A stretch of DNA of 64,000 nucleotides, from positions 2,046,001-2,110,000 of the forward strand of contig OX596345.1 in NCBI GenBank assembly GCA_951394405.1, read 5' to 3'. Shown here piece after piece: positions 33,139 to 46,260 of the stretch. Under the pieces are notes generated by a model. The model saw nothing but the letters and a program-made list of their open reading frames with translations, ran no database searches and was not told the origin of the DNA. Every line of letters begins with the position of its first letter. Position 1 is the stretch's first letter. The DNA is from Coprinellus micaceus (taxonomy: Eukaryota > Basidiomycota > Agaricomycetes > Agaricales > Psathyrellaceae). A program made the position numbers and the translations under genes.

Positions 33139-35447
33139 GCATTGATGAGGAGGTCCTCATGTCTGTCTGTCAGCGGTTACATCCTGAACCTCTGTGCAGA
33201 TATCCATTGGGCAGTACAGGGGAGGACTGGAATCATCGGTCTTGAGGGTTTGCACACTTCTCACACTTCTAAAGTTTCTATGAACGGTTGACATGCCGCA
33301 TCTTATAGTGAGGATCTGAGCGGTGGTGGTCCGTTGAGTTGGTCGTTTTCTACGTGAGATTGCAAGCAACTCGACCGGTTTCAGGTTGTAGTCCTCGCGT
33401 CTTCTTCAATGGATATTTATTCCGGCTCTCATGCACTCTCCTTTCCTTCCTCTTGATATATTGGGGAAGGTCTTGCTGCGTTCGATTTGGGATAGACTTT
33501 GGTATCAGGTCGTCCCCCTAATTTCAAGAGATGTGCATGAATGTGATATCTCCACCGTTCTAAGAATTTGCCTTGATATATGGTAGCGTAGCCAAGACTC
33601 TGAGAACGAAGTAGCTGCAGATCCGTAGATTCAAGGGACCACTTGCATTGTGGCTAGGACCAGGAGGCAGGGGCAGGATACACAAATTTGGGGACAGTCT
33701 CAGGAAGAGACAGCCATGGTTACGATAGTTACAATAATACACCCATCTATGCTAAGGTATGGCTGAACAGCAGTTCTCGATGGGGTCTGCAGAAATGCAC
33801 AGAATCTCAGATTGAAGGTCTGGCGCTCAGGGCAGTGGGTGAGGGGAAGTTTGGGTGATTGGGGATTCCGCCGATCGGAGCTGGGGGCTTCAGCCATGAT
33901 ACCTAATATACACAAACAAAAGCCAAAACCGTTCACTTTCCCCTTTCTGAGAGCCCACTTCACTCCCTCCGTGGAAGATCAGTAACGGGACACACCAGCC
34001 GCTCTGGCTTAGGCGTCAACAAGTCTAGTATGATGCTGAACCTCTCTGAGCTGCCTCCGGGTAGGTTCACCGACATTTTATGTGATTGAGCGCGATCCTT
34101 GGGCCCAAGACACCGCCCAGTTTCCTTCTGGTATGGATGAAGCTCCGAGCATCCACAATTCGACTAAATCGGGACTGTTTCAGAATCTGTGTTTTTGCCA
34201 TGAAAGGTGCTATCACCGCCTCTGCCCAAATCACAGTCTCTAGGGAGCCTCAACTTGACTTTTTAAGTGAATAGTAAGCCCCCGTTTACTCTAGGTTTAC
34301 TTTTGTGTCCCCCCTTTCTAACCTCACTTCTTGCAGGCAAGAAGTTGACCCTACATTCTTCTATCTCATTGCAGGCCAAGAGCAACACCCTTCCCAAGCC
34401 GTCCACTTAATATCATACAGGCTTTTGACTTGACCATTTTCCAATGGCAAGTGGGAAAGAGAACGCACACCCAGTGTCATCCAGCTCCCGTAAACGACCC
34501 AACAGGGGAGCAATGCTGTAGTGGACACCATCGCAGACCACCTGCCACTGCACTCCCCCCAGCAGGCACCGGCTGACGCCATCAAGGCCTTGAGTTCGCC
34601 TCCCTCAAGGCTCAAGACATTTGGCACTTCATGCTGGACATCTTCACCTTCTTCCACCTGACAAGCCTCGTGCAGGACATGCGCCTCCTTTCCCAACCTC
34701 GCTCAATCACCATCAGCTCAACATTTCCCTTTTCGGCAATCCATATCACTCGGCAACAAGCAGTTGGCCTTCAGCAGTTCCAGTCTCATGCCTACGTCGG
34801 TAACTCAACTGGGACTGTGCGGTGACAGATCCCCAAGAACGCGGCGCCGCTCACAATTCCCGGACACGGACTGGTCACCCATGATCCGGACATACGCAGA
34901 AACCCATGAAGGGTACCCAGGGACAAAGGAGCAGGCTGAGGGGTGGCGTGGACCGAGGGTCTAGGCGGCGTGAGGCACTGTGCTCCTGCACAAACGGCAA
35001 TGTCAGTCTGGGCAGGGTGGGATGCTAAATTGGGAGGGTTGAAGGCGAATGGACTGATTGGGCAGGAGAAGGATGTGTGGGCAATTGGATGTGTGGGCAA
35101 TTGGATGCAGGACCCTCTTGGGGAGTCCCGCACGGACTTGGATACCCTTTCCCTCTTTCAACATGATCTGGTAAAGGACCATTCTTGGACCCTGCCAACG
35201 GAAGTGGACTATGGACAACTAAAGTTCAGTGTATTGATGAGCATGTATGCACATATGTAATGTCCAGCATAGGTATTCCTGGTGGACAATAAACAAGGAT
35301 TCAAAAAAAAAGAAAAAAAAAAAACCCCCCAACAACAGTGCCCTTCAGTGGGGTCCTTTACAGAAGCAGTACGTCTACGTTATTTTCACCTTTACCCCTT
35401 CTAATTATGAATTGGCTTCCTTTCCAGAGCATGTATGGACCCTCTTG
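33139..35447. other. 2.3-kb region without a supported gene
   Basis: Only short frames. A degenerate poly-A/poly-C tract lies near 35,305-35,330. No domain or splice pattern recognised. Confidence 0.4.
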
Positions 35448-36688
35448 TAGGAAACGGTCACCACTATGGCAGGACCGTCAGAACGTTCTGTCGGATTCAC
35501 ACTCTGATTAAGAATGGATTGAGTCGGACAATGCAACTAGAACTGGGACGAACCACAGAAGAGGATCTTCCTGAGGCGTAAGGATGCGTGTTTACAAGCT
35601 TATCCAATTTGAAAAGGTGACTAGTCAATTCAGAGAGATCTCAGAACATCGTCTTTATCTCGCTCTACTCAGCATGTCTCCTGGCCTAGAGGAGCGCCTC
35701 AACACGGGTTCAGATCAAGATCTACACTACGTGGCCGATATGGTAAGTCAACTCACCTTTCTCTGGGCGCAGTTTCTTATTGACTCCTCCCTCTTGTCCC
35801 AAGGTTACCAAAGGCATCTCTTCTGCGCAATTGGATGACACCAAATCGCTCAAGTCGGCTGTAGTTGATTGGATAACCCCTCCAAACCAAATTCTAAACG
35901 CCCCCATACAGTGCAACATAAAGACGGACAGAGGGTATCATCACTTTTGAACGGGGGAGCTGCTATGCCCTGTCAACCTAGATTGGGGTGATGCAAAGTA
36001 GGTCATATTTTGCTGTGAACTCTGACGGTGCTCTGACTCTTTTCAGGATTCACAGGGACCTGGCCAGTGGCCAGCTGGTGGCTACGGGTAACCTATGGCC
36101 TCGTTTCCTGTTTCAAAATTACTCTTATAATCCCAAAGACCCATGGGAAGGCTTACTGCACAGCTTGTTGCTCCTGAAAGTAAGTTGCACAAGTGTCCCC
36201 CTGCCACATGTCTGACAAACTCAGGCGTACAAGCATGTATTCACATCCCCCAGTTCCATCTGGGGTTCTCAGACGAAGGCCACCAGATCTTGCAACACTC
36301 GTCTCCACGGAATGACCACAGTTACTGTGGCTTCTATTGCATACATCGCGACACAGGTGCATCTCTGTCTGCTGCGGTAAAGCAAAAAAACTCACAGTGT
36401 CTTAGGTTCGCTTCGCCCTTAGTTCATCAGCTGTATTTTCCCGTACAGACGGCACCACCGATTCTGAGTTCTTTTACAACCTGATCATTGAACTACTGGA
36501 GGACAAGGACAAGCAGGCGGAGGTGTCAGAATTGTTGAAGTGGTGGAATAGGTAAGTGACGAACGCAAAGTGATTCCCTCTGCCAGGAATGTTCTAACGC
36601 CACCTACTCTAGGCATATCTTCCCTGCTCAAATCAGTCACCCCAGGTCTCTGCACCAAGACTCAGTCCTTATGAAGATCAAGGAGTGA
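35448..36688 (+). pseudogene. DUF6698-like protein, decayed
   Basis: Spliced pieces follow the order of a basidiomycete protein family I recall as DUF6698. They read GRTVRTFCRIHTLIKNGL (35,470); LSMSPGLEERL (35,670); TGELLCPVNLDW after an in-frame TGA at 35948-35950; IHRDLASGQLVATGNLWPRF; DPWEGLLHSLLLLK, then an intron; AYKHVFTSPSSIW through HGMTTVTVASIAYIATQ, another intron; VRFALSSSAVFSRTD through LLKWWNR, a third intron; and a short end at TGA 36686-36688. A TAA with a probable indel at 35579-35581 is a second lesion. Function of the family is unknown. The family name is from memory and should be treated as provisional. Confidence 0.6.
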
Positions 36689-37913
36689 AGAATTTTGATC
36701 GACTCTGGAATGTGGGATGGAGGAGCAGGAGGTTCCGCCGCGTCAGCCCCCGCTCCAGTTGAAGCGCCTCTCAGGGGCACAGTTCAAGCTCATTAATCAG
36801 CTGGATATCTGATTCCAATGACTGGTACCCAACGGACTGCAGGGCAGAGCCCAAACCATTTTTGAACTTTTTACCTTTTTTTACTATTATCTGAAATATT
36901 TATTCAAACCGCAGGTGGTTTTCAAAGTTCATTCCTCATTTTCTCTGCCGCACAGCAACCTGAAATCAAAAGGAGACAAACTTCCTTTGAACAGCCCCGA
37001 ATTGTGTCTCTCCTCCAGTGGAAGAGGGGGTGGTGGATGGGCTGCATTTGCGATTTGGTCGGTCGATCTTAGAAACTAAAACGGGAGGCCGTCAATTCAA
37101 GCGCCCAATGGAAAACTGAATGTTTTTGTCACAGAGAGCAATGCCACAGTCATCCGTGACACCCGCCCAAGTGTCACCATTTCCCACCAAGCTCCAGCAC
37201 ATAAACTATTGGGGTGTTCCAACTCGCTGCCGAACAGTCGCCCCGTCCTTCCGTCTCAGGTTACCAATCTACCATCATTACCTCGCCTCAAGGTAACTGC
37301 CCTGGAATTCAACAAGTCTTCAAAATAGACCTTGCGACACCCTGAGCCCAAGCTAACCCCCACCCTTGAAGGAATGACCATACTGAACTTGACACCCAGA
37401 CTTGACCAGAACACTGGTGTAGACTTGCTACCTCGAGGCTCTCCTGGAAAAAATACGGTCCCAGCCTTAGCCATAACCATCACCATGAATAGCCTGTGAG
37501 TGGGTTTTATCCTTCAGTTGCATGCGCACCCTCACTCATCCTCTGCTTTCTTGCTACGTCCCTTAGCTGCTATCTGATCAGCCTGGTGAGTCTTCTCTAC
37601 ACACTCGCGACCCCCACTAGCTGACCTCGTCCGGACTCCCAACATCTAGGCTTTCATTGCTAGATACGTTCAGCATAGGAAGTTCACCAAAGAGATCATC
37701 TTGACCTGTGTCTGTCTCCTGTTGCTGATGTACGTAGCCTCATACCCTGATTCGTTGTTCACAATGAGAACGTAGTCCGCAAAACAGTGGCGCTGCTACC
37801 CTTCAAGTCGTGTTTGTGTCTGTGCGCTTTTCGAGTTTGCTGAAGCACGCCGCCATGGCCGAAAGGGCGGACCTTACTGCAGATCTCAAAGCCAGCCATG
37901 TGTTCTTGTGGGT

Positions 37914-38008
37914 CCTTCCACGGTGCCGGGCTGTGCCGCTTTGACTGATGACCCTACCCTTCCACGGCGCTGGGCTGTGCCGCTTTGACTGACGACCCTA
38001 CCCTTCCA
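37914..38008. repeat. 44-bp direct repeat, about 2.2 copies
   Basis: Units start at 37914, 37958 and 38002 with CCTTCCA and contain GGGCTGTGCCGCTTTGACTG. The two full copies differ at a few bases. Confidence 0.75.
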
Positions 38009-38448
38009 GCGCTGCCCCCGTAAGCTTGTCGTTCTTATAGCGGTCGCCTGAACTCAGCTCTTCTTATTGTATCAGGCAAGCTGTTTGCCCACAGTGAGTA
38101 ATTGAGTACTTCTCCAATGTGGTTTGAATAACTCGACTCCATTTTCCTTTGTCAACTTAGTACAGCGCTGCTTTTGTAGCCCAAACATGGTACATCTTGT
38201 CCTTCATTCTGGCCTCTTCTAACGGCTTGAATTGTAGTTTCTGTTGTATTCACACCTGGAACTGTGAGTGAAGGGTTTGTCGTCTTTGGGGCGATAGAGT
38301 TGTGCTGACGGATGATCAAGTCGCCCAGGTGTCTGAAAGCCGACGGTGGCTCTATCGCACCATCATCGTACTATCCGTGAGTCTCTTTCTTTCTGAAGTC
38401 TCCAAAATCAATGGTAACTGAAGCTCAGCATCGTTCGAAGGGTCTTGC

Positions 38449-38492
38449 CTCTATCTTCGCAATGGGTAGGCTCTATCTTCGCAACGGGTAGG
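38449..38492. repeat. 22-bp tandem duplication
   Basis: Two adjacent copies of CTCTATCTTCGCAA-Y-GGGTAGG (38449-38470 and 38471-38492), differing by one C/T. Confidence 0.75.
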
Positions 38493-38990
38493 CTCTTCAA
38501 ATGCGCCTTCTGAATCTGCCTTGCTCATGCCCCCATAGGCTCCAGGACATGTGAGTGCATTCGTCAGATCGGATGCAGCGCCCCCTGTGCTGAGCGATGA
38601 TTCCTCACGGGCCTTTGTCAGACATTGTGGTCAAAAGGTCTCGTTGCGGCTTTTTTCAATGGCTAGAAAATGACTGATGACATGTCCTGTATAGCATTCT
38701 GAAGAAGCCAAAAACGTATGGTCTCTTTTACAAAGGTTCTAATACAGTCATGGTACGTCCCAGGAGCGCTCCTGAACGGCGCCTCCGGACTCCTTGTTCA
38801 TTTCAAGTCTAATGGCATACCCTTCAGCGTACTGTGGTTGCCATCCAATCGTCGGCAATATTTGTCTGTGAAGTGACGTCAATCATGTCTCTGGTCCTTG
38901 TTATGAAAGGGGAACACGTCAAGCACAATTTGTTACGTTTAAGCTTCACGTACTACACTTTTTTCTTTACCCCTATCTTTTTATCTTATC

Positions 38991-41395
38991 TGTCGCGGAC
39001 TTATTTTATCTTCGTGCGGCTATCTCTTTTTTTTATGTAATATAGATTATCTTTCACTAGCGCTAGACGCCCGTTCTTTTATGACTCGTATTGTATGACG
39101 TATAGGCGCAGCCTTGCGTAGTTAGTTTATTCAGCTCGCGCAGTTCTGCTTACTCGTACGCAGCTCGACGCAGCATTCCGTAGTATACGCAGTCGCGTTC
39201 TGAACTTCTTTCGGACTTGTAGTGACTCATAGCGACTCGTACCTCTCAGTATATATACCCCTATCGTATACCGATGTACCTTAGCTAGTTATCCTTGTAT
39301 CAACCTTCTTGACTACCCTCGTCTCAACCCCCGTTTCCCCTCTCTACGACAACCGGTGGAAACCGAAGCTCCTCCACCATTCTAAAACTCGCACATATCG
39401 ACAACGTCCAGCAGCTCTTAGACGTCACGAAAGACCTCATCCTCTAAGAAGATCCCAACGAAGAGAATAACCAAGACAACGACGACGACACCTACGACTT
39501 AGCCTAAAGGAAGAACGGAGAGAAGCGATCGTCGACATCGCCCCCGACTAGAGAAGTGACGTACGGCCGCCAAACCGCGCACACTGGTAGAACGACTACG
39601 ATCGCCGATATCGAGCGTACCAGAGAATTGACAAGACCGAGCCGACTGTTGGAGACACCCCAACCGAGTCGTAACACAATTTGTACATTCAAAGGTTGTT
39701 CTGGCGACTTTCCTGCCCTGGTTGAACACCTCCACAATGCAGGCTACGTCAGTTCATTGATAGATTCATCACCGTTGCCCTTCATCAACTCTTTGGTATC
39801 TGGTGTGTGCAAGAGGGCATTGAGTACCCTCCAGCTGTGACTGAAAGCCTGAATCTTAGCAGTTTCACCCTGTTGGCTATGACATTGGTGAGTTGGGGAA
39901 ACCAAAGACTGAAGATCGGAGACGCTGAAAACCACCACAGTACCTATTCCAGCCTGCCACTTACATCTTGTGAGTAAACTTGCTTGCCAACTGCCAAAGC
40001 CAGCAATCATCCAAACCTCCTAGCGCAACGTTTTTTTACTCTACAACTCATCGTATGTGCTGGCATCTATTGCTGCTTGTATTACTGAGGCTTTATTCCT
40101 GTCAGTCTATGTTATGTCAGTCATCTGGAGGTGCGTTTTCTGGCATGGAGCCTGTCTTTGGGTTTGAAATGGATGGCGCTCGGGCCCACCCAGGAGCCCA
40201 CTTTCATTTTCAGCTTGAATACACAGGCGGAGTACGACAGCTTTGTTGACGCAGAACAGGATGCAATCGAGATGGGCACCAGTAGAGTTAGTGCCCTGAC
40301 TGGCTGGGACGGAGCGCAGACCCTGTCGTATGTATGTGAATCTTTGGCAAAGGTGCGGACCTCCTCCGTTAACGAGAAAACCCTTAGAAATCGTCGTCCC
40401 CAAGTTTGGCATGCTCGACCCCCGGAACCACTAGAGACAGCACCTAGAATCCTAGCCCATCCATCAGTGAAGGGGTGCCGTTTGCGAGAAGGCTGTTGCC
40501 TCACCCCTTTCTCCCATTTACTCCAACGGTCTTTCTTACTTTCGTCCATCACGGCCTTCACCCACCATGTAGTAATCTATTTCGGCTGAGAGCCTGTGTC
40601 TCACCATATGGTCTCTTGTTCCACCTCCACATTCCGCATTCTTATGCACCCTGAATCGTTTATTCGTCTCAGTCTTCTTTTCAATCCCTCCTTTGTGCAC
40701 CCTTCACATCATTTCACCATGGTACGGCAGGCCGCCGGGCAGAATCATAGAAGTACACATCAGGGGAGAAATGGTGCTGTAGTATGTAAACCGTAGACGA
40801 TGTATAAGTAATTTGCCTGAAGTGGATACGAGCGCATTCAAGTTATCAAGTGAAAGTTAAATACTGATGCCTCGAAGACTTGAAACCGAGCTCACAATGA
40901 CCGTCAAGGGTGTTAACAAACAAGTCCACCACACATCCGCGTTGGCTCAACGTCGTCACAGCGGCCACAGCATGGCATTCACTGGACCTGCACATCAAAA
41001 TAGATCGTCCTCTTCAATTCCTCCCTTTCAACCATGGCCTTGGCATTCAAGGAGGACAAGGCCAAGCTCGTACTGCAACAGCATGACCGCCATGATCCAG
41101 GAGTCGCACATATTCAATGATACACTGGTCAGCCCAAGGAAATGCTCACAAGGATCATGTAAGGCAGCCTGGAGGTGGCCGGAACGTCGTTGGGGAACAT
41201 GATGGCCCTGTGTATGCTTATCCCGTCCACTTCAAAGGTCATTGAAGAGTACCCAGGTGAGTACAGTTTCAAGTTCTTCTCTGTTGTGGGTCCGCATCTC
41301 ATCACAATTGTGCAGTGTCCAACGCCAGACGATTGTGTCGTTGGAAGGTTGATAGCGCCTTAACAACGACATGGTCTACTTTGAGGCTATTTGTC
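38991..41395. other. Region of unrecognised remnants
   Basis: At 39,100-39,480 a stretch rich in CGCAG words with a TATATATA near 39,250 precedes a Pro/acid-rich broken frame. This resembles the end of a long terminal repeat followed by gag, but it was not matched to a second copy. A 152-codon open frame at 40131-40589 and a fragment near 41,034-41,270 are protein-like in part, with no family recognised. Confidence 0.3.
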
Positions 41396-42269
41396 TGTAC
41401 TTTACACTCCCCCATGAGTCCTGCAGGATTCCAGTAAACTTCCAGTAGGCCAGTGGGTGTCCAGTGGATTCCAGTACAGAATGTACTCAGTCTTGTGGAT
41501 GTCCAGTGGAAATCCAGTTAATGTCCAGTAGGATAATGGACATCCACTGGATGTCCAGCAGATGTTCAGTAAAAGTCTACCCAGTTGTTGATGGGTTAGG
41601 CTACTGGATGTCCACAATACCTCTAGTGAATAAAGAAAGCATTAGTTTTAATATGATCTGAATACAAACTTGGCATAAGCCACTTGTTGGTCTTGCTGTA
41701 AGAAATGATGATCTGAAAGTTTGGATCCATTTGATTTTTCCCACAGTTGTCATCAGTTGTCATAACACTCATATCAGACACCCTGAATGCAAGGACAGTA
41801 ACAACTTTTACAATTCACACCAGATCTTCATATTTTAAATAGGCCCTTATATCAAATCAAAATAGATATGTTATATCTCCTAAGCAAGTAAGATAGTATT
41901 TTTTTTCAGTATTTTTTTCTGATTTTTTCCAGATTTGATGTGATTGAATGAGATCACATGTCAAATTTATCATGATGATTATGACATCACACTTCCTAAA
42001 CAAGAATGATGGGAATTTTTTCGGTAATTTTCCTGATTTTTCCTGAATTAATGTGACAGAATGATATCATATGTCAAAATAGCACAGCCACAATTTCCCA
42101 TGCCCACTCTTTTGTCCAGGTGCCCCCCCAGTTGGGCTGCCAGGGTAGTCAAAAAGACATCCAGTGGAAGTCCATCCTGGATGGTCTAGTAGTCCTCTTG
42201 GACATCCAGTGGACCAGGCTGCCAGTGGATGTCTAATGGCCTGTTGTTTGGGTGGTACAGTGTAGTATG
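41396..42269. mobile_element. Non-autonomous TIR element, copy 2 (GGACATCCAGTGG type)
   Basis: The left end reads GTACTTTACACTCCCCCA; the right end near 42,262-42,269 is a weaker inverted match. The AT-rich centre (about 41,740-42,115) is clearly the same as in copy 1, including CCACAGTTGTCATCAGTTGT and AATTAATGTGACAGAATGAT. The arms differ: they are built from CCAGTGGATGTCC-type words instead of CCAATTGGAGTCC-type words. Confidence 0.65.
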
Positions 42270-42606
42270 GTCACTTGACACACCAAAGTGAGATTGCCAT
42301 TTTCCCCTCGAAATTCGTGGCAGGGTGTGGAATTTTTATTATCGGTATATGCTAAAGTAGCTTAAGTTTGACTTTGTCACCCATAGAAATTGTAAACAAG
42401 AGAGTGAAGGAGGGGTTTGCTCAGGATATCATCGAGTGTCCAAATTCTTGAATTCCGGTCATTTGACACAGTGTGACGCGTGTGTGACGGTGTGACAAAA
42501 CGCGTCGAGAATGGTGTCCTCCTCCTCATTGGAAAGGCAATGGACATCAAGGATTTCCACATTCTGCCCTTTTTGACTTGAGAGTGAGTGACAATTGTGC
42601 ATTGGT

Positions 42607-45048
42607 CACCTCAGTCACATGAATGTGGGTACCCCTAAGGTATGCACTTTGTACCGGAGTGGGTGTCTTAGAAGGTGACCTCCCCTGGATTGATCCAGGC
42701 TTGGACCTGTGGATCTTGGACTGGATCCTGGATGGCCTGGTCTATTTTGGGTCCAGTCCAGTCCATTGGTTGGCTGGATTCTTGTCTGGACAGAACCATG
42801 CTGGACTGGATTAGTGTGACATGTCACACTCTGGACTTCTGTCCAGCCAAAAGTCCAGACTAGGGGCTGGATCCATCCACCCCTTTTTGGACCAGGTCCA
42901 GCTTTAAATAGCCAGGGGGTGTCTGACCTAATACCATCAGTGACATCATGGCTGTCAGGCACAGGTACCAGATTTGATGGCAGATAACCTTGCCATCAAA
43001 TGACATCATAGATCTCAGGAACAGGTACCAGATTTGATGGGACATAATCTGTCCATCAAATGACATCACAGATCTCAGGAACAGATCCCAGATTTGATGG
43101 ACAGCTTATGTCCATCAAATGACATCACTTATGTCATGACATCACACTCATTTAGATAAGGGCAAGCAGAACTCGTGGCTCTCTATCTCTGTCAGTTCTT
43201 ATCCAATAAGGAAGCTCTGGGTACCATTAGAAAGCATTCCTTTAGGGCTTTCCAAAATCCTTAATGGCATGGGAATTCATTGTTCCCACCCATGCCAGGA
43301 GGTGTTTTAGCTTCAAAGCTGTGTTTTCTATCATGTGTTGTGTACTTTACCAGAGATTAACAGCCATATGGGGTTGGTTTCAGGCCAGAGAATAAGGTGG
43401 CACATTATATACACTAATCCTGGGGTACTTATGACCCACTCTTCCATTGTCCAGCCATAGTATGCCACAATTGAGTGTAACACACAAGTTGTATGATATC
43501 TGAGCTGTGCTGTGTAGACAAGAGAAAATATGTTTTATGAGCTATACTGGAAGTTATATAGACTGAATTGAGTGGGAAGATGAAGTAATAACACCACAAT
43601 CTGCAAGCAGCATAGAATACACTTGTCCCAAACAAGACAGGTGAGTTCTTATTATTTCGCTATTTATGGCAGCCATGAATGTTCCCACGCCATATAAAAT
43701 ACCAATATAGAAATGAAATTTGATTCTGAGGAGAATACAAAAAACCCCATGGGAAACAGATAACACACTCAAAGGATATAGAAGAAACTGTTGTTTTGCA
43801 ACCAGACATTCTAAAAATGCTATGAGCAACTACTCAAAGTCAGTCAAAATGTGGTGCTCCATCCATATCTCTGCACCCCCTGATCCGTTTGCCTTCCAAT
43901 TTTTTGTCTTCTGCTCTATTTTTGATTCTGATTCTATTTCCCATAAGTGGCAACTTTCCCACAGCTGCCTTCATGACAATTTAGCATGTATACTGTTATG
44001 ATCACCACAATTGTGCTTCTTTCTTTGTGTTGTGCTTCCAGTTTCAAAGTGTGGAGGAAAATTACACCATGGTATAGTGTATAAGCACTCTAACCATTGT
44101 GTATATGGCCCATATCTTCCAGAAGCATCCTGTATTGCTGGTAATTTTGATGCTACCACAACAATTGTGTAAGCAATGAACAATTTGGGCGTTTGGGATT
44201 GATTAAGAGGATTTGGAGAGGTGTGATGCTATTGATTTGGTAGTTCTTGCTGGTGTCTTTAAGTTCCACAAAAAAATTGGGCCAAAAATTGTATATTAAG
44301 GGCAAAAGCTGAGCTTGCAAACTGGCCATCTGAAGATATTTCAATACTTTGTGCTATTATGGTGTGGGAAGTGATGGGGTTGGCAAGGCGCTCACAGATA
44401 TGGATAGTGTCAAATTAGGGCTTTCTAATGGTGCCCAGAGCTTCCTTATTGGATAAGAACTGACAGAGATAGAGAGCCACGAGTTCTGCTTGCCCTTATC
44501 TAAATGAGTGTGATGTCATGACATAAGTGATGTCATTTGATGGACATAAGCTGTCCATCAAATCTGGGATCTGTTCCTGAGATCTGTGATGTCATTTGAT
44601 GGACAGATTATGTCCCATCAAATCTGGTACCTGTTCCTGAGATCTATGATGTCATTTGATGGCAAGGTTATCTGCCATCAAATCTGGTACCTGTGCCTGA
44701 CAGCCATGATGTCACTGATGGTATTAGGTCAGACACCCCCTGGCTATTTAAAGCTGGACCTGGTCCAAAAAGGGGTGGATGGATCCAGCCCCTAGTCTGG
44801 ACTTTTGGCTGGACAGAAGTCCAGAGTGTGACATGTCACACTAATCCAGTCCAGCATGGTTCTGTCCAGACAAGAATCCAGCCAACCAATGGACTGGACT
44901 GGACCCAAAATAGACCAGGCCATCCAGGATCCAGTCCAAGATCCACAGGTCCAAGCCTGGATCAATCCAGGGGAGGTCACCTTCTAAGGCACCCACTCCG
45001 GTACAAAGTGCATACCTTAGGGGTACCCACATCCATGTGACTGAGGTG
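42607..45048. mobile_element. Foldback element with 629-bp inverted arms
   Basis: Two arms, 42607-43235 and 44420-45048, are inverted copies of equal length with only about three mismatches seen by eye (CATGAATG/CATGGATG, GTGTCTTAG/GTGCCTTAG, GGGTACC/GGGCACC). Termini are CACCTCAGTCACATG. The 1,184-bp spacer is AT-rich and has no convincing gene. Identical frames of 115 codons on opposite strands in the arms are artefacts of the duplication. No target duplication was found in the immediate flanks. Confidence 0.85.
42940..43145. repeat. About 60-bp tandem repeat inside the foldback arm
   Basis: Three units, each with GACATCA, CAGATTTGATGG and a short inverted partner CCATCAAAT, so every unit can itself fold into a hairpin. 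The mirror copy lies in the right arm (about 44,510-44,715). Confidence 0.75.
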
Positions 45049-45477
45049 CTTGTAGAGATGTTTCACTCCAATGCTTCACTTCAACATTTTGATACTACCT
45101 GCTTTTCTGATACATATCACCCTTCCTATTTCCCCTATCTACTCTGGTTCGCTTCTTTACTTCTTGATTCACCTTGATTGTTGTGTAGGTTTCTCCTATC
45201 ACTTCTTTACCTATTTTGTATTCCTTATTGTTCTACTTGTCTTCACATCTCCAAGTACCTTCACTATGTCACACTTGTATATATCCCGGATTGTACTGTA
45301 GTGTATCAGTATCTGGAATATCAACCTTGATATCCCCCTCATCGTTCTGGGTCATTCTCTTTCACATTCATTAACTGTTATCCTCTTTCTCTCTCTCCAT
45401 CTCTAAGTGATCTTTGTGTTTGCTCAGCCTCTGTTCTCCAAGCGGGACACCAACTAGTTGTAGGGGCACAACATCTT
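45049..45477. other. Intergenic, nothing recognised
   Basis: T- and C-rich sequence without a supported gene. Confidence 0.4.
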
Positions 45478-45886
45478 ATATGTTGAGGCCAAGTCCCACT
45501 CCAGCTCGCTTCAACCCCTGATCCCGTTCATGACAATTAATGAAGACATTGGCCCTCTGTTCTGTCATGAGTTTGTGGATCTGTCCTGCATCACCAAACT
45601 CCAATGCCAAATGCTGCCAAACAGTGAGGGCGCCAGTGAAGAAGGCTCTGGTGCATCCGGTGAGGTGAGGGAGTGTTGGAGTGAGTCTTGCAATCGCAAA
45701 GATAACCTGAGGGCTATCCCAATACATGCCATCAAGTGTCCCAACCCGATAAGTGCCCTCATCAAAGGTAAGCACAATTCCAGGGTATCCGATCACATCT
45801 GTGCAGAATGCCTTGATGTGCGAGTGGAATTGCTTGAGATCAAGCATGTTGACCTGTTGATACCCTCCAGGGTGTACCATTTTCAT
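45478..45886 (-). CDS. Hypothetical ORF, 136 aa, possible gene fragment
   Basis: A single open frame MKMVHPGGYQQVN to AGVGLGLNI with balanced, protein-like composition (LGD-poor, several aromatic residues). It stands alone between repeats and may be one exon of a larger decayed gene. No domain recognised. Confidence 0.35.
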
Positions 45887-46037
45887 ATACGGCTTGCTTA
45901 GGACCTCGCAATATAGAGCAAGGACACAGAGCTCTGTGAGGGTTGGGAGGTCTCAGAGGCCACAATAGATGTTTAATTCCATGTGGTTGAACGTGCGGTT
46001 GTTTTTCTTGAATTGTACAAACTCATCTCAATCACTA

Positions 46038-46260
46038 TGGAATGACCCCCTTGAAGGCCTATTAATTGAGTGTTCCAATGGGGCCTTAAGGGGGTCATTC
46101 CACTCATGTTTCCCCTCCACTATTCCATTTTCTGGTCCACTATTACACATTTCTGTTCCAAATATCCATTCCAATTCCCCATTGGGATCCAAATCTGTTC
46201 CATATTCCACCTTCCATTCCACCCTTCCACAGCTTACGTTCCACCCATATCTAGCAATAG
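46038..46260. repeat. Hairpin followed by TTCCA-rich tract
   Basis: 46038-46102 is an inverted repeat with arms TGGAATGACCCCCTT and AAGGGGGTCATTCCA around a 35-bp loop. It is followed to about 46,260 by a tract with many TTCCA and CCATTCCA words. This resembles a small inverted-repeat element. Confidence 0.6.

Larger units (their letters stand above)
36689..38990. other. Non-coding region with small direct repeats
   Basis: No complete gene seen. Exon-like fragments with GT-AG borders near 37,486-37,732 would code a short hydrophobic peptide, but no family fits. Confidence 0.35.

Noticed and set aside
37486..37732. Possible small multi-exon membrane protein
   Set aside because: Exon-like pieces code a hydrophobic stretch, but no start-to-stop model or known family could be fitted; a PMP3-type proteolipid was considered and does not match.
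39100..39480. LTR retrotransposon end followed by gag
   Set aside because: TATA-like box and a broken Pro/acid-rich frame are suggestive, but no paired repeat, primer-binding site or pol sequence was found.
42940..43145. CRISPR-like regular repeats
   Set aside because: The ~60-bp units are adjacent tandem copies without unique spacers and lie in a eukaryotic foldback element.
42615..45040. Identical 115-codon frames on opposite strands (42615-42962 minus and 44693-45040 plus)
   Set aside because: They are mirror copies within the foldback arms; the composition follows DNA repeats and no homologous protein type is apparent.
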